Below, piece after piece: positions 32,129-41,212 of a stretch of DNA of 52,489 nt. Source of the stretch: Blautia sp. (GTDB lineage: Bacteria > Bacillota > Clostridia > Lachnospirales > Lachnospiraceae); contig JARIAR010000034.1 in assembly GCA_029257805.1 (NCBI GenBank), positions 1-52,489 of the forward strand, written 5' to 3'. Position 1 is the first letter of the stretch, and each line of letters opens with the position of its first letter. Made by a program: the position numbers and the translations under genes. Below the pieces are notes generated by a model, which worked only from the letters and a program-made list of their open reading frames with translations, searched no databases and was not told the origin of the DNA.

Positions 32129-33319
32129 TTATTTAATACGTGCAACGCCAGTTTCAACTGCAGCTTTTGCAACTGCTTTTGCAACTGCTTCTGCAACTGC
32201 CGGATTTAACGGATCTGGAACAATATAATCTGCTCTCAGTTCATCATCAGGAATAATATCTGCAATTGCCAGGGCAGCTGCAAATTTCATATCATCATTG
32301 ATTTCTTTTGCCCGAACATCAAATGTTCCGCGGAAAATTCCAGGAAATGCAAGTACATTATTAATCTGATTTGGATAATCGCTTCTTCCTGTTGCTACAA
32401 CTGCTGCACCTGCCGCAGCTGCATCATCCGGACTGATTTCAGGAACAGGATTTGCACACGCAAAAATAATTGGATCTGTGTTCATAGAACGTACCATATC
32501 CTGAGTAAGACTGTTTGGTGCACTTACTCCAATAAAGATATCTGCTCCCTGAATTACATCCTTAAGAGTTCCCTGTTTTTTAGACGGATTGGTAACTTTG
32601 GACATTTCTTCTTTTACCTGATTCATACCAGCTTCGCGACCTTCGTAAATAGCACCTGTTCTGTCACAAAGAGTAATATCCTGAAAACCATAAGAAAGAA
32701 GAAGACGGGTAATTGCGATTGCGGCTGCCCCTGCACCATTTACTACAATTTTGCATTCTTCTTTTTTTCTGCCCGTAAGTTTTAATGCGTTAATCAGACC
32801 TGCCAGAGTAATAATGGCTGTTCCATGCTGATCATCATGGAAAATCGGAATATCACATTTTTCTTTTAATTTTTTCTCAATTTCAAAACATCTTGGTGCG
32901 GAGATATCTTCCAGATTCACTCCACCAAAACTTCCGGAAATCAGGTAAATCGTATTTACGATTTCATCTACATCTTTGCTCTTAATACAAAGAGGGAAGG
33001 CATCTACACCGCCAAATTCTTTAAATAATACGCATTTTCCCTCCATAACCGGCATTCCTGCTTCCGGTCCTATATCCCCAAGTCCCAGAACTGCTGTGCC
33101 ATCCGTTACTACAAGACACATGTTCCAACGACGTGTCAGTTCATAAGATTTCTCTACATCCTTCTGGATTTCCAAACAAGGCTGAGCAACCCCTGGTGTA
33201 TATGCCAGAGACAAATCATCCTTTGAATTTAAAGAAACTGTGGAAATCATTTCGATTTTTCCTCTTTTTGCATAATGCATATCCAGACTTTCTTTTGCAT
33301 AGTCTCTTTTCTGACTCAT
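32129..33319 (-). CDS. NAD(P)-dependent malic enzyme
   Basis: This 396-residue enzyme decarboxylates malate oxidatively to pyruvate and CO2. Its length is that of the short bacterial malic enzymes without a phosphotransacetylase domain. Motifs include the N-terminal LAYTPGVAQPCLEI, VTDGTAVLGLGDIGP, the metal/substrate region FHDDQHGTAIITLAGL and the nucleotide-binding VVNGAGAAAIAITRLL. FACANPVPEISPDDA follows. GGAGGAG precedes the ATG. It probably links the C4 pool to pyruvate in a fermenting cell. NAD versus NADP use cannot be told with certainty. Confidence 0.95.
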   Translation of the reverse strand: MSQKRDYAKESLDMHYAKRGKIEMISTVSLNSKDDLSLAYTPGVAQPCLEIQKDVEKSYELTRRWNMCLVVTDGTAVLGLGDIGPEAGMPVMEGKCVLFKEFGGVDAFPLCIKSKDVDEIVNTIYLISGSFGGVNLEDISAPRCFEIEKKLKEKCDIPIFHDDQHGTAIITLAGLINALKLTGRKKEECKIVVNGAGAAAIAITRLLLSYGFQDITLCDRTGAIYEGREAGMNQVKEEMSKVTNPSKKQGTLKDVIQGADIFIGVSAPNSLTQDMVRSMNTDPIIFACANPVPEISPDDAAAAGAAVVATGRSDYPNQINNVLAFPGIFRGTFDVRAKEINDDMKFAAALAIADIIPDDELRADYIVPDPLNPAVAEAVAKAVAKAAVETGVARIK

Positions 33320-33454
33320 TATTTCTCCTCCTGCAATATATTTTTATAGCATATGTACAACATTTTTACTCCGAGTTTATACTACCACGTTATCTGTATT
33401 TTTTCAATGTACAAATCGATCATTATATATTTTCCTCTATCACAATGACAAAAT

Positions 33455-33485
33455 AAAATACAGAGAGCAATGCTCCCTGTATTTT
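33455..33485 (-). terminator. Intrinsic terminator after moaA
   Basis: AAAATACAG (33455-33463) pairs with CTGTATTTT (33477-33485), with an inner GAGC/GCTC stem. The right arm overlaps the moaA stop codon region. Confidence 0.82.
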
Positions 33486-34458
33486 ATCCTCCAATTTGAG
33501 ACATTATATGTTGTTCTGCATGATCTTCTAAAGCTTCCGTAAATTGATGTGCAGAAGGTTTTTCCTTTATTGCCGTTTCCACTGCCTGCAAAAGTACTTC
33601 TTTTGATGATCCATTTCTTAAAAGTTTTTTTAAATCTACTCCCACATCGTACTGCAAACAGGTTTTTAAATAGCCATTAGAAGTAAGACGTATCCTGTTG
33701 CAGGAAGAACAAAATTTATGAGTCATGGCACTGATAAATCCAATTTTACCCTGAAATCCAGAAAACTCATAATAATGTCCCGGACCATTTCCCAAAGTTC
33801 CTGAAAACAATCGGCATTCCCCATATTTCTTTTGAAGTTCTTTTAACAGTTCCTCTTCTGTACAACCTGCGAATTTCTTTCCAAATCCTATGGGCATCAT
33901 TTCAATATACCGGACATGAACAGGATATTTTCTTGCAAGTTCTGCCAATTCCAGAGGATTCTGTCCCTCCATTCCCATTGGCACACAATTGATTTTAAGA
34001 GGAATCTCTTTGTAACCAATAGCGGCTTCCAATCCTTTCATTACCTGTTCAAAAGAATCCCGTCTTGTAATTTTATAAAATACATCCCTGTTCAGTGTAT
34101 CCAAGCTAAGATTGATCCCATCGATTCCCGCCTCATACAGCTCCTGAATACTTTGTTCCAAAAGCATTCCATTTGTTGTAAGCGTTACTTTTGAAATTCC
34201 GGGGACCTGTTTTAAATCCTTGATCAGCGATACTGCACCTTTTCTCACAAGAGGTTCTCCACCGGTAATCTTTATTTTCTTTATGCCCAGCTGAGAAAAT
34301 ATATCTGTAAGGCGAAGAATCTCATCGTATCGTAAAATTTCTTCATGCCCAACAGATTCCACACCATCTTCCGGCATGCAGTACAGACATCTTAAATTAC
34401 AGCGATCTGTAATTGATATTCGGAGATAATCAATCTTCCGCCCATAACTATCTATCAT
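33484..34458 (-). CDS. moaA: GTP 3',8-cyclase MoaA
   Basis: This 324-residue radical-SAM enzyme carries out the first step of molybdenum cofactor synthesis, converting GTP to (8S)-3',8-cyclo-7,8-dihydro-GTP. The N-terminal cluster is C20-x3-C24-x2-C27 (CNLRCLYC), the SAM-binding TGGEPL follows, and the C-terminal second cluster is FCSSCNRIRL plus LKTC. The conserved terminal GG is present. GGAG lies 7 bases before the ATG. No other molybdenum cofactor gene (moaC, moeA, mogA) is in the window. The upstream 114 bases hold no Moco-riboswitch-like structure that I can see. Confidence 0.96.
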   Translation of the reverse strand: MIDSYGRKIDYLRISITDRCNLRCLYCMPEDGVESVGHEEILRYDEILRLTDIFSQLGIKKIKITGGEPLVRKGAVSLIKDLKQVPGISKVTLTTNGMLLEQSIQELYEAGIDGINLSLDTLNRDVFYKITRRDSFEQVMKGLEAAIGYKEIPLKINCVPMGMEGQNPLELAELARKYPVHVRYIEMMPIGFGKKFAGCTEEELLKELQKKYGECRLFSGTLGNGPGHYYEFSGFQGKIGFISAMTHKFCSSCNRIRLTSNGYLKTCLQYDVGVDLKKLLRNGSSKEVLLQAVETAIKEKPSAHQFTEALEDHAEQHIMSQIGG

Positions 34459-34572
34459 TTTTTACTCCATGTTTCCTTCTTTTGAAAAACAAAATGTTTT
34501 CCTTATTGCCTCTATCATACAATTTTTTTTCTTTTATTGCAATTATTTTTTGTTTTCTCAATTTCCTACCGG

Positions 34573-35241
34573 TCAGGCAAGATCCAAAAGCGCTTTTCCT
34601 GTTTCTAAACGTTCATAAAACTGCTGATAAAAATCTCGATCTTTTTCATATGGAGTAAGATAAAAACGACTGACCACATACATATTCAGATTTTTAATAA
34701 GATTAGCATCCTCTGCATGATAAAGCACTTCCTGCACATCAAGAAGAAAATAATGCCAGTCTGTTACAAATTTTTCATATAATTTTAAATCCGGTGTATC
34801 CACCCATTTTCGTACCTTGATCTTACTACGATTTTTTTTCTTACATTCGTGAATCTGAAGGATATATTGGAAACTTCCATTCTCATAGTATCGTCCCAAA
34901 GGAAATAACCTGCATATCCCCGGTCGAAAAGAATGGATCGAACATCTCCCCTCTTCATTTAAAAAAACACATTTTTCTTCTTTTCCCCTCATGGAGAGAT
35001 GAGGCAGGATATTTCCATCAACCACTCCCAGTTCCAGTTCCGATGAAATAAGTTCTTCCGGACTTTTTTTCAAATGGTATGAAATCCGATACACATCAAG
35101 AGGATCAAGAACAACCGATTCTCCCATTCCCGTACAGCAGTCAAAACATCCTTTACATTCCTGACAATCTGCTTTTACCATATCATTTAATCCATATAAT
35201 TTTCCATCTGAAATTTCTTCCAGTGAAACTTCTCGACGCAT
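34573..35241 (-). CDS. YkgJ-family cysteine-cluster protein
   Basis: This 222-residue protein has the spaced cysteines of the YkgJ/CxxCxxCC family: C26, C29, C32, C35 and C36 in DCQECKGCFDCC, then KCVFLNEEGRCSIHSFRPGICRLFP and a later HECKK. Such proteins are thought to bind zinc or an iron-sulfur cluster; no reaction is established. AAGGAGG precedes the ATG, 23 bases after the topoisomerase stop, so both genes are probably in one transcript. Its position near moaA may be chance. Confidence 0.9.
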   Translation of the reverse strand: MRREVSLEEISDGKLYGLNDMVKADCQECKGCFDCCTGMGESVVLDPLDVYRISYHLKKSPEELISSELELGVVDGNILPHLSMRGKEEKCVFLNEEGRCSIHSFRPGICRLFPLGRYYENGSFQYILQIHECKKKNRSKIKVRKWVDTPDLKLYEKFVTDWHYFLLDVQEVLYHAEDANLIKNLNMYVVSRFYLTPYEKDRDFYQQFYERLETGKALLDLA

Positions 35242-35264
35242 ACGCTTTCCTCCTTTCCCTTCTT

Positions 35265-37460
35265 TTAATCCAGCTTAATCCCGGAAAGTGCCTGTGCAAA
35301 TGCATTGTTAATAGGTTCCTTCGCTTCCTTTTGCTGCTGCCGCATATATCTTTGGATATCTCGTTTATTAACACCTGCACCTTCTTTTTCCCTTCGTGCC
35401 TGAAATGCAGATAATTTTTCTTTATAGCCACATGCACATACAAATGTTTCCTCTTTTCCCTTTACATACATTTCCATCTTTTTATGACATTTAGGACAGC
35501 GGGCATTTGTTGTTCTGGAAATTGTTTCTCTATATCCGCATTCTCTATCCTGACATACAAGCATTTTACTATTTTTGCCATTTACTGCAAGAAGACGTTT
35601 TCCGCATTGCGGACATATTTTATTTGTAAGATTATCATGATGAAATGTTTTATCCCCTGTTTTGATTTCTTCTACAATCTCGCTTGTATAATCTTTAATT
35701 TCTTTCAAAAAAGCATTCTGACGCATCTTTCCTTTGGCAATCTCCGAAAGTTTTCTCTCCCAGTCTGCAGTGAGTTCCGGCTTACGCAGATCATCCGGCA
35801 CAAGTGACAGAAGCTGTTTTGCTTTTGAAGTAAGATAGATTTCTTTTCCTTTTTTTTCCATTAAAAAACTATTAAAAAGTTTTTCTATAATATCAGCTCT
35901 TGTGGCAACTGTTCCAAGTCCTCCTGTTTCTCCCAGAGTTTTGGCTGCCTGCCGGTCTTTCTTTTCCATATATTTTACGGGATTTTCCATTGCTGCCAGT
36001 AAAGTTGCCTCTGTAAATCTTGCCGGTGCTTTTGTTTTTCCTATATTTATTAAAATTTTTTCTATATTAAGATTCTGCCCTTTTTTCAAATCTGGTAAAG
36101 GCTGCTCTTTTAAAGTATTTTCATTTATTTCTTCCTCATGAGTCTGAGATGCTCCATCATAAACTTCTTTCCATCCCGGATTTTTCATAAGTTTTCCTTT
36201 TGCTGCAAAAATATAATTTTTTACTCTGCCTTCCATATCAACTTCTTCATATATACAGGCTGGATATAATACACTTAAAAATCGCCGCACAACCATATCA
36301 TATATTTTTCGTTCTTCATTCGTCATATGTTCCAACTGGACAAACTGTTCTGTTGGAATAATCGCATGATGATCACTTACCTTTTTATCATCTACGAAAC
36401 TTCCATTTACCTGAATAGGTTTATTCAAAAGGACTCCTGCAAGCTTTTTATAAGGACCTGTCCCACATGCACGAAGTCTCTCTTTTATTGTGGGAACTAC
36501 ATCTTTCCCTATATATTTTGAATCTGTTCTTGGATACGTCAAAACTTTATGATTTTCATAAAGCCGCTGCATAATGTTTAGGGTTTCTTTTGCAGAAAAC
36601 CCATATCTCTGATTTGCTTCTCGCTGTAAAGTTGTAAGATCATACAAACCTGGCGCATATGATTTTTTTGCCTTTTTTTCCACAGAAACAACTTCCAATA
36701 CACTGCCTTTTATTTCTGCCAAAATATGATCTGCCCGCTCTTTTTGAAACGTACAAAAACTTTTACTTTTTTCATCTCTCCATGTCCACTGCACATTTTC
36801 CGCCCATAAGGAAACTCCATAATATTCCTTAGGCTGAAAATTTCGTATTTCTTCTTCTCTTTTAGAAATCATGGCAAGTGTAGGCGTCTGTACACGACCG
36901 CATGAAAGTTGTGCATTATATTTGCATGTCAATGCCCGTGTTCCATTCATCCCTACCAGCCAGTCCGCTTCCGCTCTTGCAGCTGCCGCTCTGTAAAGGT
37001 TATCATATTCATGACCATCTTTTAAATTGGAAAATCCATCCCGAATCGCTTTATCTGTTACAGAGGAAATCCACAGCCTTTTTATTGGTTTTTTGGAACC
37101 TGATTTTTCCAATATCCATCTTGCTACAAGCTCTCCTTCTCTTCCGGCATCTGTGGCGATAATAATATCTTTAATATCCTTTCGCATAATCTGCGCTTTT
37201 ACTGCATTATACTGTTTTGCAGTCTGACGGATTACTACCAGTTTCGTCTCTTTTGGCATCATAGGAAGTGTTGTCATATCCCATTTTGTATATTTTTTAT
37301 CATATTCCTCCGGATCTGCCAGAGTTACAAGATGTCCTAATGCCCAGGTTACTACATAATCCTTCCCCTCTAAACTTCCGTTTCCCTTCTGATTACAATG
37401 CAGTACTCTTGCTATATCTCTTGCAACAGAAGGCTTTTCTGCAATTACCAATGATTTCAT
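35265..37460 (-). CDS. topB: DNA topoisomerase III
   Basis: This 731-residue type IA topoisomerase relaxes or decatenates DNA through a 5'-phosphotyrosine. Visible features are the Toprim domain (LVIAEKPSVARDIA, then ATDAGREGELVAR), the catalytic Y309 in TYPRTDSKYIG, and two C-terminal zinc fingers (CPQCGKRL with CQDREC; CPKCHKKM with CACGYK). The end NNAFAQALSGIKLD is beyond the fingers. Length and layout match TopB of Bacillus, not TopA. AGGAAGG lies 8 bases before the ATG. Copies of topB also occur on mobile elements, but no conjugation genes are near, so this is probably a chromosomal copy. Confidence 0.95.
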   Translation of the reverse strand: MKSLVIAEKPSVARDIARVLHCNQKGNGSLEGKDYVVTWALGHLVTLADPEEYDKKYTKWDMTTLPMMPKETKLVVIRQTAKQYNAVKAQIMRKDIKDIIIATDAGREGELVARWILEKSGSKKPIKRLWISSVTDKAIRDGFSNLKDGHEYDNLYRAAAARAEADWLVGMNGTRALTCKYNAQLSCGRVQTPTLAMISKREEEIRNFQPKEYYGVSLWAENVQWTWRDEKSKSFCTFQKERADHILAEIKGSVLEVVSVEKKAKKSYAPGLYDLTTLQREANQRYGFSAKETLNIMQRLYENHKVLTYPRTDSKYIGKDVVPTIKERLRACGTGPYKKLAGVLLNKPIQVNGSFVDDKKVSDHHAIIPTEQFVQLEHMTNEERKIYDMVVRRFLSVLYPACIYEEVDMEGRVKNYIFAAKGKLMKNPGWKEVYDGASQTHEEEINENTLKEQPLPDLKKGQNLNIEKILINIGKTKAPARFTEATLLAAMENPVKYMEKKDRQAAKTLGETGGLGTVATRADIIEKLFNSFLMEKKGKEIYLTSKAKQLLSLVPDDLRKPELTADWERKLSEIAKGKMRQNAFLKEIKDYTSEIVEEIKTGDKTFHHDNLTNKICPQCGKRLLAVNGKNSKMLVCQDRECGYRETISRTTNARCPKCHKKMEMYVKGKEETFVCACGYKEKLSAFQARREKEGAGVNKRDIQRYMRQQQKEAKEPINNAFAQALSGIKLD

Positions 37461-37522
37461 TTTTGTTTTCCTTCCTGTTTTATGTCAATTTCTTTTCTGC
37501 CAGTATAGCATAGAATCCGCTT

Positions 37523-37551
37523 CAAAAAAAGAGCAGTCCCAAAGAACTGCT
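37523..37551 (-). terminator. Intrinsic terminator after the orphan response regulator
   Basis: AGCAGT and ACTGCT form a short stem (37532-37551). On the minus strand a run of seven T follows. It separates the regulator from topB. Confidence 0.7.
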
Positions 37552-37566
37552 TTCGAAAAAATACTT

Positions 37567-38241
37567 TTATAAACTTTTTCCACCAATTTTATACCCTACT
37601 CCCCTAACAGTTTCTACTAAAGATCCTGCTGATCCCAGTTTTTGACGAAGGGTTCTTATATGTACATCCACCGTCCGGCTTTCACCATCAAATTCATAAC
37701 CCCAAATCTGATTCAGAAGCTGTGTTCTGGAAAGTACCGTACCACTGTTTTTCAAAAGAAGGCAAAGCATCTCATATTCTTTTAAAGTAAGATTTACCGG
37801 AGTTTTATCTACTGTAACTTCATGTCTGGCTGTTGATACAGAAAGATTTTCAATTTTATATTCCTGTTCCCCATTATCATCCGTTCTTCTTAAAAGTGCC
37901 CGTATTCTTGAAATAAGCTCCATCATGCGAAACGGTTTTTGTATATAATCATCTGCACCGCTGTCAAGCCCAACAACCGTATCATACTCGCTCCCTTTTG
38001 CAGTAAGCATAATAATGGGAAGCTTTCTTGTATCCGGACGTACTCGAAGTTTTTTTAAAATAGAAAGTCCATCTTCCTCTGGAAGCATAATATCTAAAAG
38101 AACTAAAGATGGTCTTTCTTTTTCCATTGCTTTCCAGAACAAAGAAGGTTTTTCAAAACCTTTTGTTTCAAATCCCTGGGTTCTCAATGTGTAAACTACC
38201 AATTCCCGGATACTTTCGTCATCTTCTACTAAATAAATCAT
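37567..38241 (-). CDS. PhoB-type response regulator, orphan
   Basis: This 224-residue OmpR/PhoB-family regulator has D50 in LLDIMLPEEDG as phospho-acceptor, the acidic pair EDDE near residue 7, MLTAKGSE and DDYIQKPFRMMEL. The winged helix is typical (LTLKEYEMLCLLLKNSGTVLSRTQLLNQIWG and GVGYKIG at the end). No histidine kinase gene lies next to it; the downstream terminator separates it from topB and the upstream gene is divergent. Its kinase must be elsewhere, or it may work without one. No particular stimulus can be inferred. Confidence 0.93.
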   Translation of the reverse strand: MIYLVEDDESIRELVVYTLRTQGFETKGFEKPSLFWKAMEKERPSLVLLDIMLPEEDGLSILKKLRVRPDTRKLPIIMLTAKGSEYDTVVGLDSGADDYIQKPFRMMELISRIRALLRRTDDNGEQEYKIENLSVSTARHEVTVDKTPVNLTLKEYEMLCLLLKNSGTVLSRTQLLNQIWGYEFDGESRTVDVHIRTLRQKLGSAGSLVETVRGVGYKIGGKSL

Positions 38242-38403
38242 TTTCTGTCCTCCTTCTATTTGTAAAAGTATACTGTTTCTTTGTTAAGTTTAAATCAAAG
38301 TTCCTGTTAAATTTTAGTAAAATCCTGGTCTTCCCTCTCACAATCCATTTTAAGTCTCCTATAAAAGTTCACATTTTTTTCATTATTATTTATAAAAAAT
38401 TGT

Positions 38404-38432
38404 TTGTAAAAAAAAGTCTTGGATGGTATTAT
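38404..38432 (+). promoter_or_regulatory. Promoter of the lipid kinase-phosphatase pair
   Basis: TTGTAA (38404-38409), a 17-base spacer and TATTAT (38427-38432). The gene starts 28 bases after the -10 box with TTTGGAGG as ribosome site. Confidence 0.7.
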
Positions 38433-38459
38433 AAATTCGAAATCATTTTGGAGGCTATT

Positions 38460-39398
38460 ATGTATTACTTTATTGTAAATCCTAATTCACGTTCTGGAGC
38501 AGGACAAACAATCTGGACTCAGATTCTCGAAAGACTGAATCAGGAAAAAATCCCCCATAAAGCATGGTTGACAGAATATGTTGGGCATGCCAGTAAACTT
38601 GCATCTGAAATCAGCAGTCTTGGAACAAATGAACATCCTATATCTCTCATTGCACTGGGCGGTGACGGAACAATCGCGGAAGTATTAACAGGAATTCAAG
38701 ACTTTGATCACGTTCTCTTTGGATACATTCCCACAGGTTCGGGAAACGATTTTTGCAGAAGCATGAATCTTCCACAGGATCCCATGGATGCCTTAAACGT
38801 TATTTTACAAAAAAAATATATCCACACCATGGATGTTCCCTGCCTGCATACCAATGGACCCCTTCATCGTTTTGGAGTAAGCACCGGGATGGGGTTTGAT
38901 GCTGCAGTCTGTCAGGAAGTTGCTACCTCTACAGCTCGTACATATTTAAATCGTGTCGGCCTTGGAAAGCTTGTTTATCTTTTTATTGCTTTAAAGCAGC
39001 TTTTGTTTTTTAATCCTGTAGCAATGGAGTTTCATTTAGATGGGAAAAGAAATTATCACTACGAAAAAGTATTTTTTACTGCTGTAATGAATCAGGGGTA
39101 TGAAGGCGGCGGATTTTTGTTTTGCCCAAATGCAAAATCTAATGATGGAATCCTTGATGTAATTATTATAGAAGGTATGAGCAAGTTGAAAATTCTGTGT
39201 TGTCTTCCAACGGCTTTTTTTGGAAAACATACAATATTTAAAGGTGTACATATTCTGCGCTGTAAAAACATAGAAATAAACAGTGCGGTTCCTGTAGCAG
39301 CACATCGTGATGGAGAATCCGGTGGACTTCTTACACAGATACGTGTTTCTTTTGAACAAAAACCTTTAAAAATCATCCTGCCTGCTGCCTTATCATAA
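38460..39398 (+). CDS. Diacylglycerol/lipid kinase family protein
   Basis: This 312-residue protein of the DagK/YegS/sphingosine-kinase fold has the N-terminal FIVNPNSRSGAGQTIW, the nucleotide motif LIALGGDGTIAEVLTGI and IPTGSGNDFCRSM, then the C-terminal beta sandwich with GGGFLFCPNAKSNDGILDVIII. These kinases phosphorylate diacylglycerol or related lipids with ATP. The start at 38460 has GGAGG 6 bases upstream; the frame is open further up but has no ribosome site. It is followed by a PAP2-type phosphatase, so a lipid could be phosphorylated and dephosphorylated by neighbouring genes. The true substrate is not known. Confidence 0.93.
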   Translation: MYYFIVNPNSRSGAGQTIWTQILERLNQEKIPHKAWLTEYVGHASKLASEISSLGTNEHPISLIALGGDGTIAEVLTGIQDFDHVLFGYIPTGSGNDFCRSMNLPQDPMDALNVILQKKYIHTMDVPCLHTNGPLHRFGVSTGMGFDAAVCQEVATSTARTYLNRVGLGKLVYLFIALKQLLFFNPVAMEFHLDGKRNYHYEKVFFTAVMNQGYEGGGFLFCPNAKSNDGILDVIIIEGMSKLKILCCLPTAFFGKHTIFKGVHILRCKNIEINSAVPVAAHRDGESGGLLTQIRVSFEQKPLKIILPAALS

Positions 39399-39411
39399 AG
39401 GAGGATAAATC

Positions 39412-40110
39412 TTGGTTGAATTTATCAAAAAATATAAACATGGTTTTCTAATTCTTATTTACTGCTTGATTTACATGACACTTTTTGCTTATCTGGAACA
39501 GCGAAAGGTTCCTGCATTTCATGTAGTACATACGGTATTTGATGATATGATCCCTTTTTGCGAATTTTTTATCATCCCTTATCTGCTATGGTTCCCTTAC
39601 ATGGTTTTTGCAGTTCTCTATTTTATCTTTTTTAACAAAAACAAACATGAATATTATCAGCTTGTATTTAATCTGATGATGGGAATGACAATTTTTTTAA
39701 TTGTATCCTACCTATATCCAAACATTCAGCACCTTCGTCCTTCCTCGTTTCCACGAGACAACATTTTTACAACAATGGTGCAATGGCTTTATGTAACAGA
39801 TACCCCTACCAATATCCTTCCCAGTATCCATGTATTTAACTCTCTGGCTATTCATATGTCACTGACAAACTGCGAAGCATTGAGAGAACACCGTGGGATT
39901 CGTTATGGCTCTTTGACTCTTACAATCCTAATCATCATGTCCACAATGTTCCTGAAACAGCATTCTGTGATTGATGTATGTATGGGTGCTACTCTGGCTT
40001 TATTTGGATATCTGCTTTTTTATCCGGAAAAAAGTCAGGAAAAATCACTTCATAATTTTCTGGCACAGTTAAAAATAAATAAAGAACAAAAATATAAAAA
40101 AATACCTTAA
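39412..40110 (+). CDS. PAP2-family phosphatase, TTG start
   Basis: This 232-residue polytopic membrane protein has about six helices and the C-terminal part of the PAP2 signature: ILPSIHVFNSLAIH (the PSxH motif) and KQHSVIDVCMG (the third motif H-x5-D-like). The N-terminal KxxxxxxRP motif appears as HLRPSSFPRD. Members remove phosphate from phosphatidic acid, undecaprenyl pyrophosphate or similar lipids; some are inositol phosphotransferases. No ATG is available near the start: TTG at 39412 has AAGGAGGATAAATC directly upstream, which decides it. It forms a unit with the lipid kinase 13 bases upstream. Confidence 0.87.
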   Translation: MVEFIKKYKHGFLILIYCLIYMTLFAYLEQRKVPAFHVVHTVFDDMIPFCEFFIIPYLLWFPYMVFAVLYFIFFNKNKHEYYQLVFNLMMGMTIFLIVSYLYPNIQHLRPSSFPRDNIFTTMVQWLYVTDTPTNILPSIHVFNSLAIHMSLTNCEALREHRGIRYGSLTLTILIIMSTMFLKQHSVIDVCMGATLALFGYLLFYPEKSQEKSLHNFLAQLKINKEQKYKKIP

Positions 40111-40121
40111 CCCTTTCCATT

Positions 40122-40183
40122 AAAAAAGAAGTCTGCAAATCAGTGATTTATTTTCCGGCACTGATAAAACAGACTTCTTTTTT
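40122..40183. terminator. Bidirectional terminator
   Basis: AAAAAAGAAGTCTG (40122-40135) pairs with CAGACTTCTTTTTT (40170-40183), and CAGT/ACTG forms an inner stem. It lies between the convergent PAP2 and glycosyltransferase genes. Confidence 0.93.
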
Positions 40184-40195
40184 ATTCTATATTAT

Positions 40196-41212
40196 TTAAT
40201 TAAATCCGTAAAATTTCTGAGAAATTTTATAAGCAGCTACGGACATTTTTCTTCCACCTTTTCCCGGAAGGTTCATAACTCTCCCAAAAAGGCTATGTCT
40301 CAATTTTCTATATAAAACACGATTTTCTGATTTTATATATTCCAGTAACTGCTTTTTCTTTTCTAAGGCTTCCTCTGTATTAGCGCGAATAAGCATAATA
40401 GAAGAAACGGTTGTTATAATATCAAGATAACAAAACATATAAGACCGCAAACGTTTATTTGTAAAATTACCTCTATTATATACATCTACCATTAATTTGT
40501 TTACACGAATCTGCTGATCGATCCTGCTGATCATTACTTTTTCATTTACGGACTGATCATCTCTTCCAATAAAATAACGATAAAAGTTTACATCCAGGTA
40601 ATACATATTCTGTACATATGGAAGCGGTTCATATGCAAACAAATTATCTACATAAAATGTGTGCTTTGGCAATTCAAGTCCGCACTGCTGTAAAAGCTGT
40701 GTTCTATAAATCATGGAATGCATCAGAAGATATTTGCCTTTCTGCATATGCCGCATTTCATTCCATCCAAATACTTCTCCCTGAGGAAAACAATGACGGT
40801 ACTGCATTACTTTTTTTCTTGCAGCTCCTTGTTTTTCATAAACAAAATTGCTAATAAAAAGGTCTACTGTTTTCGGACCTCTTAAAAGTGTCTCTAATGT
40901 CTGCAAAATTTTTTCATATGCTTCTTTATTTACCCAGTCATCACTGTCTACTACTTTAAAATAAAGTCCCTGTGCATTACGGATTCCGGCATTTACCGCT
41001 TCTCCATGGCCGCCATTTTCCTGATGGATTGCTTTGACAATTGTTGGATATTTTTTCTCATAAGCATCTGCAATTTCCGCTGTTCTGTCTGTTGAACCAT
41101 CATCAACTATGAGAATTTCTACTTCTTCTCCTCCTACCAGAAGTGAATCTACACACTTTTCCATGTATGCTTCTGAATTATAACAAGGAATTGCTATACT
41201 TAAAAGTTTCAT
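40196..41212 (-). CDS. Glycosyltransferase family 2
   Basis: This 338-residue GT-A enzyme without membrane segments has the nucleotide-sugar loop LSIAIPCYNSEAYMEKCVDSL, D37 and D38 in IVDDGSTDRT, the metal motif DSDDWV and a variable acceptor domain. The C-terminal half is rich in Arg and Lys. It is expected to add a sugar to a cell-wall or capsular glycan at the inner membrane face. The ATG overlaps the mutY stop by four bases, so it is the last gene of an sfsA-mutY-glycosyltransferase unit. The sugar and acceptor are unknown. Confidence 0.9.
   Translation of the reverse strand: MKLLSIAIPCYNSEAYMEKCVDSLLVGGEEVEILIVDDGSTDRTAEIADAYEKKYPTIVKAIHQENGGHGEAVNAGIRNAQGLYFKVVDSDDWVNKEAYEKILQTLETLLRGPKTVDLFISNFVYEKQGAARKKVMQYRHCFPQGEVFGWNEMRHMQKGKYLLMHSMIYRTQLLQQCGLELPKHTFYVDNLFAYEPLPYVQNMYYLDVNFYRYFIGRDDQSVNEKVMISRIDQQIRVNKLMVDVYNRGNFTNKRLRSYMFCYLDIITTVSSIMLIRANTEEALEKKKQLLEYIKSENRVLYRKLRHSLFGRVMNLPGKGGRKMSVAAYKISQKFYGFN

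Noticed and set aside
34459..34572. Molybdenum cofactor riboswitch before moaA
   Set aside because: The upstream region is short and very AT-rich, with no long conserved-looking stems.
35265..37460. Mobile element marked by topoisomerase III
   Set aside because: topB is often carried by conjugative elements, but no integrase, relaxase, ssb or conjugation genes and no attachment-site repeats are nearby.
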